Notes under the pieces: generated by a model
Databases searched by the model: none
Told to the model about the DNA's origin: nothing
The model's input: only the letters and a program-made list of their open reading frames with translations
In this document: positions 52,377 to 61,286 of the stretch, piece by piece
Layout: every line of letters begins with the position of its first letter
Position numbering within the stretch: the first letter of the stretch is position 1
Made by a program: the position numbers and the translations under genes
Source of the DNA: DASYXT01 sp035934555
Lineage (GTDB): Bacteria; Verrucomicrobiota; Verrucomicrobiia; Limisphaerales; UBA8199
Direction: 5' to 3'
NCBI GenBank assembly: GCA_035934555.1
Contig: DASYXT010000133.1
Location: 1 to 64,000 of the forward strand
DNA length: 64,000 nucleotides

Positions 52377-55088
52377 TCAGGATGGTCGCAGGACAAAGTA
52401 AGGCTGGTTACTGAGGTCTGGGGCGAAGCCCGGATAGAGCAATGCGTAGCCAGAAACGTCCTGTATTTCGAAATAGTATTGGAGCGGATAAGGCGAGTCG
52501 GTGTATGCCGCGGGAATCAGAGCGTGGAAACGGTTGCGTTCGGTCCGCATCGCAACTGGCTGAAAGCGCTCGCCCTGGTTGACGTGCCGGTAATAAAGGC
52601 GAACCAACGCGGGGGCCTTTTGCAATAGCAACTCAATCTCCAACGGCTGGCCGGGCCGAAAGGTTGCCGGCGGCAAATGATGGCCGGCGACGGTTGCGCG
52701 GTGGGGCCGTCCCAAGGCTTGCCGGATGCAATGTTCAACCGTTGGCTGCCGAGCGGGGGCGTCGCGGGTTTGGCTCAGCTTCTTTTCCATTGCGGCGATA
52801 TCTGCGTCGATGGCGGGCAAACGGTCGAGCCAATGCCCGCGCAGGTTGGGCAGTTCCCCAACCGTTACGTCGGACTGATAAACACCCCGAGCGACGTCCG
52901 CCAGTCCCGCCCAGGCCGCGCGGGCGCGCCGATAAGCCTTCAACGCTTCGGCCAACGCGGTCCGGTCGCCGCTTTGTTCATAAACCGCATAAAGGACCCC
53001 GCTGCGGAGCTTCGCGCCGAAGAACCATCCGAGACCGATTTGGATTCTCACGTCAACGGCCATTCGGCGGTATTCAGGGGCGGCTTTGTTCCCGACGCGG
53101 TGTTGGGCAGTAGCAAGATTGCCGGCCGCGACGCGGGCATAATCCTCAAGCCATTGAGCGACTTCGAGGGGTGTGTATTTCCCGGTGGGTTTGCCCGCGA
53201 GCATCTCACGCGCACATTCGTTAATTGCGAGGAATAGTTGCGGATCGAGGGGGCTAACATTGCCGAAGACCTTGGGCGACGGGGTATCGCCATAGGCGAG
53301 TCCAAGGTGGGGATCGAGCAGTGATTGATTGCTATACATCTCCGGCCAGTAGGTGTTGTTTGCGGCCGAAGGCGCATGAGCGGTGGTGACGATGGGTAGA
53401 ATCCGGGTAGCCTGTGCCAACGCGAGCTGGGCGGCCTGCACTCCCCGGCCAAAGGTTTTTCGCAACGCGCGCTGCCACACGCCGGCGTCGGTCTGCGGGT
53501 TATACAGGAGCCGTCCCCACAGCCGGAGGGTGTAAGAATATTTTTCCCAATCCCAGCGCGGTCTGAGAGAGGGGTCGGCATAGCCGCAGCGGTCGCCAGG
53601 GATGCCGGAACCGCGGCGGCCTTTGAACGTGAGCGGCTCCATGAGTTCCGCCCCGGTACTGCCGCAGAAGCTGAAGGCCCTGCTGTGCGCGGCGCCGGTC
53701 AGCGGGTCGCCCCAGAGCAGCAGGCGCTGGGTGCCCGGCCAGATGCGAAACATGACGCCATAACGGCGCGTTTCCTTGAGGAGATCGCCGTAACCGTAGC
53801 GCAGGAAGCTGCGCGAGCCGCTGCTCAACTTCATCAACCCGCCGCCTTGTTTGCCGGGTCTGGGCCGCTCCAGTTCCCGGATATCGGCCTGATGGTAGGG
53901 CAGGCCGAGATGTTCAGCCCAATACTTCGGTGCCACAGTCACGGGCATGCCCGTAGCCAGCGCCGAGTCAATCATGGTTTGATCGATGCCTTTGGCGTGC
54001 AGGTTGAGCTCAACCGGCCGCCCGCACCTAACGACGCCGTCGAACACCGTTCGCCAGAAATCGTAACTGCCCTCGGCCACTCCGCTTTCGCCGTGGGTGC
54101 GAAAGGTAATGCCGCTGATGGCCGGGCACGCCTGCAAGAGAGCCCGCACCGCATCGCGGCAGTAAGGGCCGTGGATTTCCGGCGACAATCCAGCGATCGT
54201 ATAATTTGGATTCGGACTGTTCAGCCATTGATAGCCGTGCATCCAGATGCCAAGCTGAAATTCCAATCCGCACGCGACCGTCTCCTGGCTGATGAACTTG
54301 AGCATCTCCAGATTGCGGTCGCGCTCCGCCTCGGACAGTTCCGGCACCCGGACATTGTATCCCGGAACCGACAGGAAGAACGGGTAGGCGAACAGAAAAT
54401 AGGCGTCGGTGACATTTTGCAGAAAATCATAGCCAATCCCGAGACTGAGATTGAACCGGTTAAAGCGTTGGGTTGCCAACGTGGCCAGGTAACGCGGCCA
54501 CATTTCACGATCATTGAACCATGGCTTGTCTTCCACTTCGCTGACAAAGCATCGAGCGACGCTGCGCACGCGGTTGGCAGGTTTCTCCACGGTTCGCTGG
54601 AGCGCACTCAACTCGGCGAGCGGATTGGTGGCAAAGTTCACGCGGTCCGCCAGTTCCAGCAGGGCATAGACCAATCCGCGGACATCCGAGCCGCAGGCCA
54701 ACAGAACATCACGCTGGCCCATTTTGTCACGCGCCAGGCCCAGGGCTTCCGGAACGTTCGGCAACGCGAGGCCGGTCGCGGAGAGGGCCTGCTTGCCGCT
54801 GCTCGAATTGGCGGTGGCGGCGACAACACAGTCGAACCCGGCAGGGGCCTGTTCGAGGTTTGCAAAAATCTCCGCGGCAACACCCCGGCTCCTGAGCGCA
54901 TCGAGCAATTCCGCCGCCGCCCATTGAAGGGGCTGTTGTTTGGCGTCTTCGGCATTGAGTATGAGGGCGACGCCTCGGAATCGTTCGCTCGCGGAAACGG
55001 TTCCGGGCAAAAGATTGGCCGTAGCGACTGCGGCCGTTGCGGCCATCGTGTTTTTCAAAAACTCGCGGCGTGAGTTTTTTGCAGTCAT
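52377..55088 (-). CDS. Tat-exported glycosidase-like protein (family not assigned)
   Basis: A 903-residue exported protein. The Tat signal SRREFLKNTMAATAAVATAN is followed by a domain (residues about 40-180) with YALLELADRVNF, reminiscent of the non-catalytic N-domain of alpha-glucuronidases and GH20-type enzymes. A TIM-barrel-like middle (FNLSLGIGYDFLQNVTDAYF, GITFRTHGESGVAEGSYDFW) and a helical C-terminal part follow. Acid residues such as HGESGVAEG could be catalytic, but I cannot assign a family. Starts at 55118 and 55088 are possible. It is downstream of the gene at 55141 and probably cotranscribed. Confidence 0.65.
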   Translation of the reverse strand: MTAKNSRREFLKNTMAATAAVATANLLPGTVSASERFRGVALILNAEDAKQQPLQWAAAELLDALRSRGVAAEIFANLEQAPAGFDCVVAATANSSSGKQALSATGLALPNVPEALGLARDKMGQRDVLLACGSDVRGLVYALLELADRVNFATNPLAELSALQRTVEKPANRVRSVARCFVSEVEDKPWFNDREMWPRYLATLATQRFNRFNLSLGIGYDFLQNVTDAYFLFAYPFFLSVPGYNVRVPELSEAERDRNLEMLKFISQETVACGLEFQLGIWMHGYQWLNSPNPNYTIAGLSPEIHGPYCRDAVRALLQACPAISGITFRTHGESGVAEGSYDFWRTVFDGVVRCGRPVELNLHAKGIDQTMIDSALATGMPVTVAPKYWAEHLGLPYHQADIRELERPRPGKQGGGLMKLSSGSRSFLRYGYGDLLKETRRYGVMFRIWPGTQRLLLWGDPLTGAAHSRAFSFCGSTGAELMEPLTFKGRRGSGIPGDRCGYADPSLRPRWDWEKYSYTLRLWGRLLYNPQTDAGVWQRALRKTFGRGVQAAQLALAQATRILPIVTTAHAPSAANNTYWPEMYSNQSLLDPHLGLAYGDTPSPKVFGNVSPLDPQLFLAINECAREMLAGKPTGKYTPLEVAQWLEDYARVAAGNLATAQHRVGNKAAPEYRRMAVDVRIQIGLGWFFGAKLRSGVLYAVYEQSGDRTALAEALKAYRRARAAWAGLADVARGVYQSDVTVGELPNLRGHWLDRLPAIDADIAAMEKKLSQTRDAPARQPTVEHCIRQALGRPHRATVAGHHLPPATFRPGQPLEIELLLQKAPALVRLYYRHVNQGERFQPVAMRTERNRFHALIPAAYTDSPYPLQYYFEIQDVSGYALLYPGFAPDLSNQPYFVLRPS

Positions 55089-55140
55089 TGACGGGGTTCT
55101 TGCACCGAATGCCGGCATGGTTCGGATACTTCAGGGAAGT

Positions 55141-56433
55141 TCATTGCGCGCGCAGCCAGATTGCCCGAATGGCATCCTCGTCGCCGAAGCCGGTTGGGAC
55201 AGCCGCGCTTGGGCGATTGGCATAGTACCAACGTTTATCGTCGAGAGGGGAACGGAGTGTGCGGCTGCCGGGCATTTCGAGAAAGCCGTTCGGGTCTGTT
55301 CGCCGCACCCAATCCCAGGCGTACCGCAGCCAGCGGGACCTGTACTCCTGGTTCTGGTGAGCGAACCAGGTGATTTCGTCGTAACCCCAGATCCAGATAC
55401 CGCCGGCCCCGGCTTGCCCGGGCGTCTGGCTCACTCCCCAGTTATCCAACTCGACCAGGTAAGGCAGATGCTCGCAGGTCCAGCCGCTGAAGGTCTGCCC
55501 GCCTTTACTGCGACCATAAAGGGCGTCCGAGAAGCCCGCCTTCAAGATGGCTTGCTGCGGCTGGTCCGCGACCTCCTTGATTCTGAGGGGGAAGGCATGG
55601 AAATCCAGCAGGCATCGGCCATGGCGCATGAGTCCGCCGCTGGGCACATGGCCGTTGCACAGGACCATATGGCGGCGGGCATGAGCTGCGGCGTAAACCC
55701 GCACGCGGCTCAGAAGGTCTGCCCACAGAGCGTTGTCGGGATCATTTTTGTTCATGATCTCGACCTGCCCGAAGTGGATGGCTTCAAAGCCCGCGTCGAT
55801 GTAAGAGGCGGCCTGGTAATAGAACCAAAGCCGTGTCTCCAGACGGCTTTCGTCGGGTACCGAGGCATTCGGGCCCCAATTCCGGCGCTGCCCCTCGGGA
55901 TAGATCATATCCGCATAGCGAAAGTTTCTGTGCTCGACCGGTTGCCCCAGGCCGGTGAACACCCATCCCGGCACCTCGAGTTGGTTGACCCTCGGGCTCA
56001 CGGTCTCGAAGACGCAAGCTTCCAGGATCATATCCGGGTCATGCGCCAGCAGTTTGGGAGCCTGGACTTTGGCGCGTTGGACATTGTGCAAGAAATCCGC
56101 TTCGGCTCCCCACAGGCAGAGGCTCCTCCCAATATACTTGGCGCCGATGCGGGTGAGCATCCGGATATTGTCGTCGAGGTCGCCACGTCCGTTGAACAGT
56201 CCCTCCATGGAAATGGCGCGCGAGAGATAATTCTCAAGCACCTCGCGTGAGATCGTGCGGTCAAAACGGTAGTTGCGGGAAGGTTCTGTGGCGGATGGTT
56301 GGGCTGAGGCGGTGGCGTTTTGCTGCGCGCGAGCCAGGTCTTGCGCCGCGCCGGCGTGGGTGAGTCCGCCCAGGGCTAACCCTGCTGCCGCCCAGAACTG
56401 GCGGAAGAGCCGCATCATTGATTTAGTTGTCAT
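55141..56433 (-). CDS. Secreted TIM-barrel-like protein, unknown function
   Basis: A 430-residue exported protein that I do not recognise. The signal region FRQFWAAAGLALGGLTHAGA is followed by SREVLENYLSRAISMEGLF and a run that looks like an alpha/beta barrel of a glycosidase-like enzyme (GAKYIGRSLCLWGAEADF, EACVFETVSPRVNQLEV, DAGFEAIHFGQVEIMNKNDP, IWIWGYDEITWFAH). Acidic and Trp residues at strand ends suggest carbohydrate binding. ATG 56433 is preferred to the upstream TTG at 56442. It precedes the large protein 52377-55088 with a 52-bp gap. Function is unproven. Confidence 0.7.
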   Translation of the reverse strand: MTTKSMMRLFRQFWAAAGLALGGLTHAGAAQDLARAQQNATASAQPSATEPSRNYRFDRTISREVLENYLSRAISMEGLFNGRGDLDDNIRMLTRIGAKYIGRSLCLWGAEADFLHNVQRAKVQAPKLLAHDPDMILEACVFETVSPRVNQLEVPGWVFTGLGQPVEHRNFRYADMIYPEGQRRNWGPNASVPDESRLETRLWFYYQAASYIDAGFEAIHFGQVEIMNKNDPDNALWADLLSRVRVYAAAHARRHMVLCNGHVPSGGLMRHGRCLLDFHAFPLRIKEVADQPQQAILKAGFSDALYGRSKGGQTFSGWTCEHLPYLVELDNWGVSQTPGQAGAGGIWIWGYDEITWFAHQNQEYRSRWLRYAWDWVRRTDPNGFLEMPGSRTLRSPLDDKRWYYANRPSAAVPTGFGDEDAIRAIWLRAQ

Positions 56434-56625
56434 TTCTGCCAACGGGACGCAGGATTGCCCAGGGTGGGCGGCGAGGCAAGAGTCGAGGCGGCTCGATGCT
56501 ACCCCTACCGGCCGCTATGCTAAAGCATTTCATCACTTGACAGGCGCGAATGGGTCCGCATCTTCAGACAGGGTTTGCTTCAAGGCAGCGGTACCGGTAA
56601 GAACGTTGGCAATAGCTGTGTGCAT

Positions 56626-57129
56626 ATGAAGAACTTCTTCATGGTTACGATGATGTTCATCGCGATGGCCGCGTCTGCGCTAGACCTCGCCTTCACTCCG
56701 CAGCAGATGACCATTACCGGGCCAATGACGCTGACCAACGGTATATTGGTGCAGCCGTGCGAGACTGGAATTACAAATTCGGGGCGGATGAGCTGCAGGT
56801 TCAAGGTTGCCAATGCGGCCGAGTTTGCCGTGGCGGCAGAAGTCCGCACCACGGGGCCGGGTGGCGGTTCGTTTTATGTCAATATCGATGGGGAACCGGT
56901 CGAGCCGGAAATGGTTTGGGAGATTCCGGTGACCCGGAGTTTTGCGCTGCGGGTGGCGACGTGGGGGCGCAGCCAAACGAATGCGAAGCCTGGGCCGAAG
57001 TACTTCCACCTCGCGGCGGGTGAGCACGAGTTGATCGTGCGCGGCAGGTCGGCAGGAGTCGAGGTGCGCAGTTTGCTGGTGGTCGAGCGGCCAGCGCCGG
57101 CATCGCACCTGCACGCGGGAAGTCCTTAG
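56626..57129 (+). CDS. Small secreted protein, possibly carbohydrate-binding
   Basis: A 167-residue exported protein with a signal peptide (MKNFFMVTMMFIAMAASA). The remainder is a beta-rich domain (ITGPMTLTNGILVQPCETGI, AAEVRTTGPGGGSFYVNIDG, FHLAAGEHELIVRGRSAGVE) that looks like a jelly-roll carbohydrate-binding module. The start is ATG 56626, after a longer in-frame piece beginning at 56575 that I reject for lack of a signal peptide. It is divergent from the 55141 gene and may be part of the same glycan locus. Confidence 0.65.
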   Translation: MKNFFMVTMMFIAMAASALDLAFTPQQMTITGPMTLTNGILVQPCETGITNSGRMSCRFKVANAAEFAVAAEVRTTGPGGGSFYVNIDGEPVEPEMVWEIPVTRSFALRVATWGRSQTNAKPGPKYFHLAAGEHELIVRGRSAGVEVRSLLVVERPAPASHLHAGSP

Positions 57130-57185
57130 GCTGCGTTTGGAAAAGTGACGGGGGCCCCGACACTACGTTTTCGGAAGGCGCCGGA

Positions 57186-57215
57186 GATTAAGATTAGGAT
57201 TACGATTAAGATTCA
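57186..57215. repeat. GATTAAGATTAGGATTAC hexamer-like word
   Basis: GATTAA, GATTAG, GATTAC and GATTAA hexamers run in series at 57186-57215, just before the 57234 gene. Such words are common in intergenic DNA of this kind of genome. Confidence 0.65.
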
Positions 57216-57233
57216 GACTAATAAGATCAGCCA

Positions 57234-57938
57234 ATGAAAAAACAAACCCTGTTCAGTCTAACGGTTTTGGCAGCGAGCTCGCTCCTTGCGGCGGGCGCAA
57301 CTCCCAAGGATGACATCACCACTGCCGCCCAGAAGCTGGGCGACCAACCCAATTACTCCTGGCGAACGACGTTTGTTGTCCCTGAGGACGCCCAGTTCAA
57401 GCCCGGCCCCGCGGATGGGAAAACCGAAAAAGAAGGGATCACCTGGGTCAGCATGAGCTTCTTCGATAATAAAATGCAGGCGGTGCTCAAGGGCAAGAAG
57501 GGAGCGCTGACCGACCAGGACGGGGCTTGGAAATCCGTCGAAGAACTGGAGAAAGAAGAGGGGCCCGGCCGGTTCGGCGCGATAATCGTGCGCAACATCA
57601 AAACGCCCGCCAAAGAAGCCGCCCGACTCGCCGCCGCTGCCAAGGAACTCAAGCTGGAGGATAACATCTATTCCGGCGATCTGACGGAGGAAGGAGCCAC
57701 GGCGATGCAAACGTTTGAAACCGGCGGTTCCGAACATCCCACCGTGAGCGATGCCAAGGGCTCCGTCAAATTCTGGGTCAAAGATGGCGCTTTGACCAAG
57801 TACGAGTTCAAATTGAAGGGCAATATTAAATTCGGCGATAACGAGTTTCCCAACGACCGCACCACGACGGTGGAGATCAAGGATGTGGGCACGACCAAAT
57901 TGGAAGTGCCCGAAGAGGCAAGAAAGAAGATTTCCTAG
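57234..57938 (+). CDS. Secreted protein of unknown function
   Basis: A 234-residue exported protein with a signal peptide (KKQTLFSLTVLAASSLLAAG). The mature part has NYSWRTTFVVPEDAQFKPG, AARLAAAAKELKLEDNIYSG and SDAKGSVKFWVKDGALTKYE. The layout, with an early Trp/Arg beta strand and a C-terminal WVKDGAL-type strand, recalls LolA-like outer-membrane carrier folds, but the likeness is weak. It is rich in Lys and Glu, unlike the more neutral neighbours. It is a single gene, convergent with the beta-propeller gene that ends at 57977. Confidence 0.7.
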   Translation: MKKQTLFSLTVLAASSLLAAGATPKDDITTAAQKLGDQPNYSWRTTFVVPEDAQFKPGPADGKTEKEGITWVSMSFFDNKMQAVLKGKKGALTDQDGAWKSVEELEKEEGPGRFGAIIVRNIKTPAKEAARLAAAAKELKLEDNIYSGDLTEEGATAMQTFETGGSEHPTVSDAKGSVKFWVKDGALTKYEFKLKGNIKFGDNEFPNDRTTTVEIKDVGTTKLEVPEEARKKIS

Positions 57939-57976
57939 TGGGCAACCGCAACGTCAGGCACGGCCTAACCGACGGT

Positions 57977-59356
57977 TCATGGTTTTTCCGCACCAGCCAG
58001 CGCCGGGTCGTCCAGGTCCAAGCGGTACATGATTTGGTTGTAGTTGTAGCGCGCAGTGATTTGCGGATGATCGGCAAATTCCGCCGTGTATGTGCCTTCG
58101 AAAATCAGGACCGGCGATGACGCCGGGGTGAACTCCGGATGCAAGCGCGGATTGTAAAAGGTGTAGTTGTGATGGCTCAGGATTTTCACCGCCTTACCCC
58201 ACGGACCCAGTGGTGAGGCGGCTTCCGCGTACCAAATTTCACCGAAGGCGGAGGGCCGGCCATAGGCCTGCATAAAAACGGTCACCCAGCGGCGGCGGAA
58301 AGGGTTCCATGCAATCGAACCGCTATGAAGTTTAACCGGTTCGCCGCTCTCGGCAGATGGCAGCGTTGGCTCTGGATGCAGAACTTCCCAGGTGGCGGGG
58401 TCTTTCCAGGCTTCGAAAGTTGCCGGGCATCGCAGCGTAGGCCGGGGGTTGCCGAACAGCACCCATTGCTTGCCGTCTGAATCGGTCCAAAACGCGGGCT
58501 GCCCCTCCGGCGCCGGGGGCTTCCTGGGCGCCCCATCCGATTTGTTCCAAAGCACGCGCTCGCGCTCAAATCGCGCGGTCGAATCGTTCCACACGCAGAG
58601 GCCGCACTGGTAGGCCTCCAGGTGGTTCCGGATTTTAACGTAAGTCGCCACCAGGTGCGGCTGTCCTGCGACATCCGGCAGGCTGACATAACCGCTCAGC
58701 CAGGTCGGGCCGCTCCCGGGCATCGGGGCCAGCCCACGCACCTTGCCCGAGGCGTCCCGGAAATAATTCAACTCCAGACGCAACGGAGGTTCGAATGAAC
58801 TCAGGGGCTGAGGAGAAGTTGTGCCGCCGGTCATGTCGAAAATCCCCAGCGGATAATTGGCCAAAGTCGTGTCCCCGAAAGCCCAGAAGAGCTTTCCGCG
58901 ATAAACGGCATTTTGGACGCTGTCACAGCCGAGAACACCGGATTCGATTTCACCCGGCTCTTGGCCCAGCTTTTGGCTTTCCGCAAACAGTCCCGCCCCC
59001 GTCAGCCTTCCAAGACACTTCGCGATGCTCGTGCGCTCGACTTCTATCCTCAGAGTTTTGCCCGGCTCCGGTTTCAACCGCACGCCGCGGTAGCCGAACC
59101 CGTCCTTCGGCCGCTCGTAGCCATCGGCCAGCACATCAAACCAGATTTCGCGCCCCATCAACTCCGGCAAATCAAAGGCGATGGCTCCTGCGTTATCACT
59201 CACGAAGCAAACCTCGTGGGTGGTGCGCAGTTCGACCAATGGCACAGGCCAACCGCTGCCTTTCTCGACCACCTGGACGTGGCAGGGCTCGAGTGCGGCT
59301 GCCGCGCTCACCAGGACCAGCCAGGCCGCGAGAGTGGAGATGATGGGATTCTTCAT
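57977..59356 (-). CDS. Secreted beta-propeller protein (DUF4185/GH43-like)
   Basis: A 459-residue exported protein. The signal peptide (MKNPIISTLAAWLVLVSAAA) and a small N-terminal CNA-like beta-sandwich (residues about 25-105) precede a five-bladed-propeller-like domain (residues about 130-455). It has NAVYRGKLFWAFGDTTLANY, SGYVSLPDVAGQPHLVATYV and EIWYAEAASPLGPWGKAV, the last as in DUF4185 and GH43-type propellers. Candidate acid residues exist, but the GH43 triad cannot be placed with confidence. Its ATG overlaps the GH5-like stop by 4 bases, so it is the last gene of that operon. Confidence 0.75.
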   Translation of the reverse strand: MKNPIISTLAAWLVLVSAAAALEPCHVQVVEKGSGWPVPLVELRTTHEVCFVSDNAGAIAFDLPELMGREIWFDVLADGYERPKDGFGYRGVRLKPEPGKTLRIEVERTSIAKCLGRLTGAGLFAESQKLGQEPGEIESGVLGCDSVQNAVYRGKLFWAFGDTTLANYPLGIFDMTGGTTSPQPLSSFEPPLRLELNYFRDASGKVRGLAPMPGSGPTWLSGYVSLPDVAGQPHLVATYVKIRNHLEAYQCGLCVWNDSTARFERERVLWNKSDGAPRKPPAPEGQPAFWTDSDGKQWVLFGNPRPTLRCPATFEAWKDPATWEVLHPEPTLPSAESGEPVKLHSGSIAWNPFRRRWVTVFMQAYGRPSAFGEIWYAEAASPLGPWGKAVKILSHHNYTFYNPRLHPEFTPASSPVLIFEGTYTAEFADHPQITARYNYNQIMYRLDLDDPALAGAEKP

Positions 59357-60540
59357 GATGTTCCAGGCGCCGGTTGCAGCATTTGCGGGGTAAGGCCGCG
59401 GAAGAGGTTGAGCCAGGAGAGGTACAGCGACTGGACGACTGACAGGTTGCCTGCTTTTTCCAGCGCCAGGAGTTCACCCAAACCCTCGGACGGGTACTGG
59501 CCGAGCCAGCCGCGAGCCAGCGCGCGGGAACGGAGTAAAAACTCACGTTCTTCAGCCGCGTCGCAGTGGAGCGGGAACGTTTCTTCCACGACGATGGGTT
59601 TGCCGATGTCGAATCGCTTCAGAGTTTGGAGCGCTTCATCCACCTTGCCGGTTTCAGGGTAGATATGAACGGCGATGAAATCCAGTTGGCGCCCTGCTAC
59701 CTGTTGAGAAATTCCCCACATCGGCAGCATGCCGACCGTGAGCAGATGCCTCCGGTCCTCTTTGTGAATGGCAGAGACCATAAGGTGGGTCCAAGCCTTC
59801 GTGATCTGATCGAGCGAACGGCCCTTGGGTTGCAGGCTCAGCCTCTGAAGGAATTCGTAATCGCCCATGCGGCCGGTGTACCACCCGTCTTTGGGCTGCC
59901 CGGTGGCGATTGGCTCGTTCATCAAGTCGTAGCAAAAGACCGCTGGGCTGCGCGCACAAACCGTGGCGATCGCCCGCCAGAAACGCGCCTGCACGGCCCA
60001 CCGCTTTTGGTCTGACAACTTGTCGTACCAGGCCGCACGGTGTTCGATGTGATAGGAAGCCAGGCCGGTGAGGTCCAGATACACGCCCTTTTGCTCAGCC
60101 AGCGTGAGCCAATGCGCCAACTCGGCCAGCGCCTGCGGATTGGGCGTTTCCGGGCCGGCCATAAAATGGGGAACCTGCAGATGGATGCGCGCCACATTGG
60201 CGCCCATTTGGCGGAAGTCGTCAAAGTCGCGCGCGACTTTGTCCCAATCGACGGGCGCGGGCGGGTCCGGCTCGTTAACGGCGTAATTGTGCCCCCAGGG
60301 GATGAACGGCTTTCCAGAGTCAGCCAGCACGAAATGCCGGTGATCATCTGCAACACGAACAAACTCCATCGCTGAAGCGCAGCTCCCAGCAAGCAACATG
60401 AAAAAAACCAGCACGTTGAAGCCGCGGCAGCAAGCAGGTCCGGCTTGGTTGATGATCTTGGGGTTAAAAATTCGGAACGACACAGGAATTACGTGCGCGC
60501 GCCCGCGCGCGCCTGACCTCAGCCCCACGCGTTCAGACAT
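59353..60540 (-). CDS. Secreted GH5/cellulase-like glycoside hydrolase
   Basis: A 395-residue exported enzyme of clan GH-A. Signal region FNVLVFFMLLAGSCASA lies at residues about 41-57. The TIM barrel shows WGHNYAVNEPD, the acid/base Glu209 in CYDLMNEP, and the nucleophile in KPIVVEETFP (Glu319 or Glu320). The barrel is a normal GH5 length. The true start may be a GTG at 60483, since the first 20 residues are unlike a signal peptide. The start lies 7 bp after the CDGSH stop, in an operon with that protein. Confidence 0.85.
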   Translation of the reverse strand: MSERVGLRSGARGRAHVIPVSFRIFNPKIINQAGPACCRGFNVLVFFMLLAGSCASAMEFVRVADDHRHFVLADSGKPFIPWGHNYAVNEPDPPAPVDWDKVARDFDDFRQMGANVARIHLQVPHFMAGPETPNPQALAELAHWLTLAEQKGVYLDLTGLASYHIEHRAAWYDKLSDQKRWAVQARFWRAIATVCARSPAVFCYDLMNEPIATGQPKDGWYTGRMGDYEFLQRLSLQPKGRSLDQITKAWTHLMVSAIHKEDRRHLLTVGMLPMWGISQQVAGRQLDFIAVHIYPETGKVDEALQTLKRFDIGKPIVVEETFPLHCDAAEEREFLLRSRALARGWLGQYPSEGLGELLALEKAGNLSVVQSLYLSWLNLFRGLTPQMLQPAPGTS

Positions 60541-60547
60541 GTGATGG

Positions 60548-61246
60548 TCAGGCCGCGTGCGACCCGTCGCAAAAAGGCTTGTTCGTTGAGCGTCCGCACC
60601 GGCACAAGGTCATCCGGTTGCGAACCTCATAGGGTTTGCCATCCGCAGAAACGACCGGAATGCCGCCGCGCACCCAAATCGGCCCGCTGACTTCTTTAGC
60701 TGTGTCCTCGATTAAGCCCAGGGACGGTTCGAATTTTGGTTCAATGGGCTCACCCGTTTGCCGATCCCACGCCACCAGCCGTCCGGACGGACAATGACCC
60801 GCCTCAAACTCGACCAGGCGCCGCGCTTCCGGACTGTCCGTTTGTTTCACAAGATTCCAGATGCGGCCTTTCGGATCGCAGAATCGAGCGAAGGCGCAAA
60901 GCTTTTCGGCGTCGGTGAGCAGCATGGTCGGCCCCTCGATGGTCTCGGCCTGTTCCAGGTAAGGCTCGCGGCTGGCCGTTTCGGTGCCGTCGAACTGAAC
61001 CTTTGCATGGGTGCCGTCGCAAAAGGGTTTGTTCTTGGACTGGCCGCAGCGGCAAAGCGCATACTGCGGCTGCGCCGGGAAGCTCTTCCCATTTTTGTAC
61101 TCGAGGGATTCGCCTTCGACATTGGTGACGATCCACTGCTCAGTGAGCGGCAGCCTGCCGCTGACGAGATAAGGGCCATCCTTGGTGATCTGGATCTTCG
61201 CGTTCGGTGGTTCTTGCTTGTTCATAATTGGTGCTCGTTTAGCCAT
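60548..61246 (-). CDS. CDGSH iron-sulfur domain protein with two clusters
   Basis: A 232-residue cytoplasmic protein with two CDGSH motifs, CRCGQSKNKPFCDGTH in the first half and CRCGRSTNKPFCDGSH at the C-terminus. Each binds a [2Fe-2S] cluster by three Cys and one His. Between them LCAFARFCDPKGRIWNLV adds a further Cys-bearing block. CDGSH proteins sense or transfer electrons and clusters; no direct substrate is known here. Starts at 61246 and 61225 are possible. It lies between a Gfo/Idh/MocA gene and a GH5-like gene, 7 bp from the latter. Confidence 0.9.
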   Translation of the reverse strand: MAKRAPIMNKQEPPNAKIQITKDGPYLVSGRLPLTEQWIVTNVEGESLEYKNGKSFPAQPQYALCRCGQSKNKPFCDGTHAKVQFDGTETASREPYLEQAETIEGPTMLLTDAEKLCAFARFCDPKGRIWNLVKQTDSPEARRLVEFEAGHCPSGRLVAWDRQTGEPIEPKFEPSLGLIEDTAKEVSGPIWVRGGIPVVSADGKPYEVRNRMTLCRCGRSTNKPFCDGSHAA

Positions 61247-61286
61247 GGTGAGTCCTGCGCAAACATGCTGGGGGCATTCCACATTT

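Noticed and set aside
53685..55073. Plus-strand open frame of 462 residues
   Set aside because: It is antisense to the 52377-55088 protein, which has a Tat signal and a convincing fold; no ribosome site or domain supports the reverse frame.
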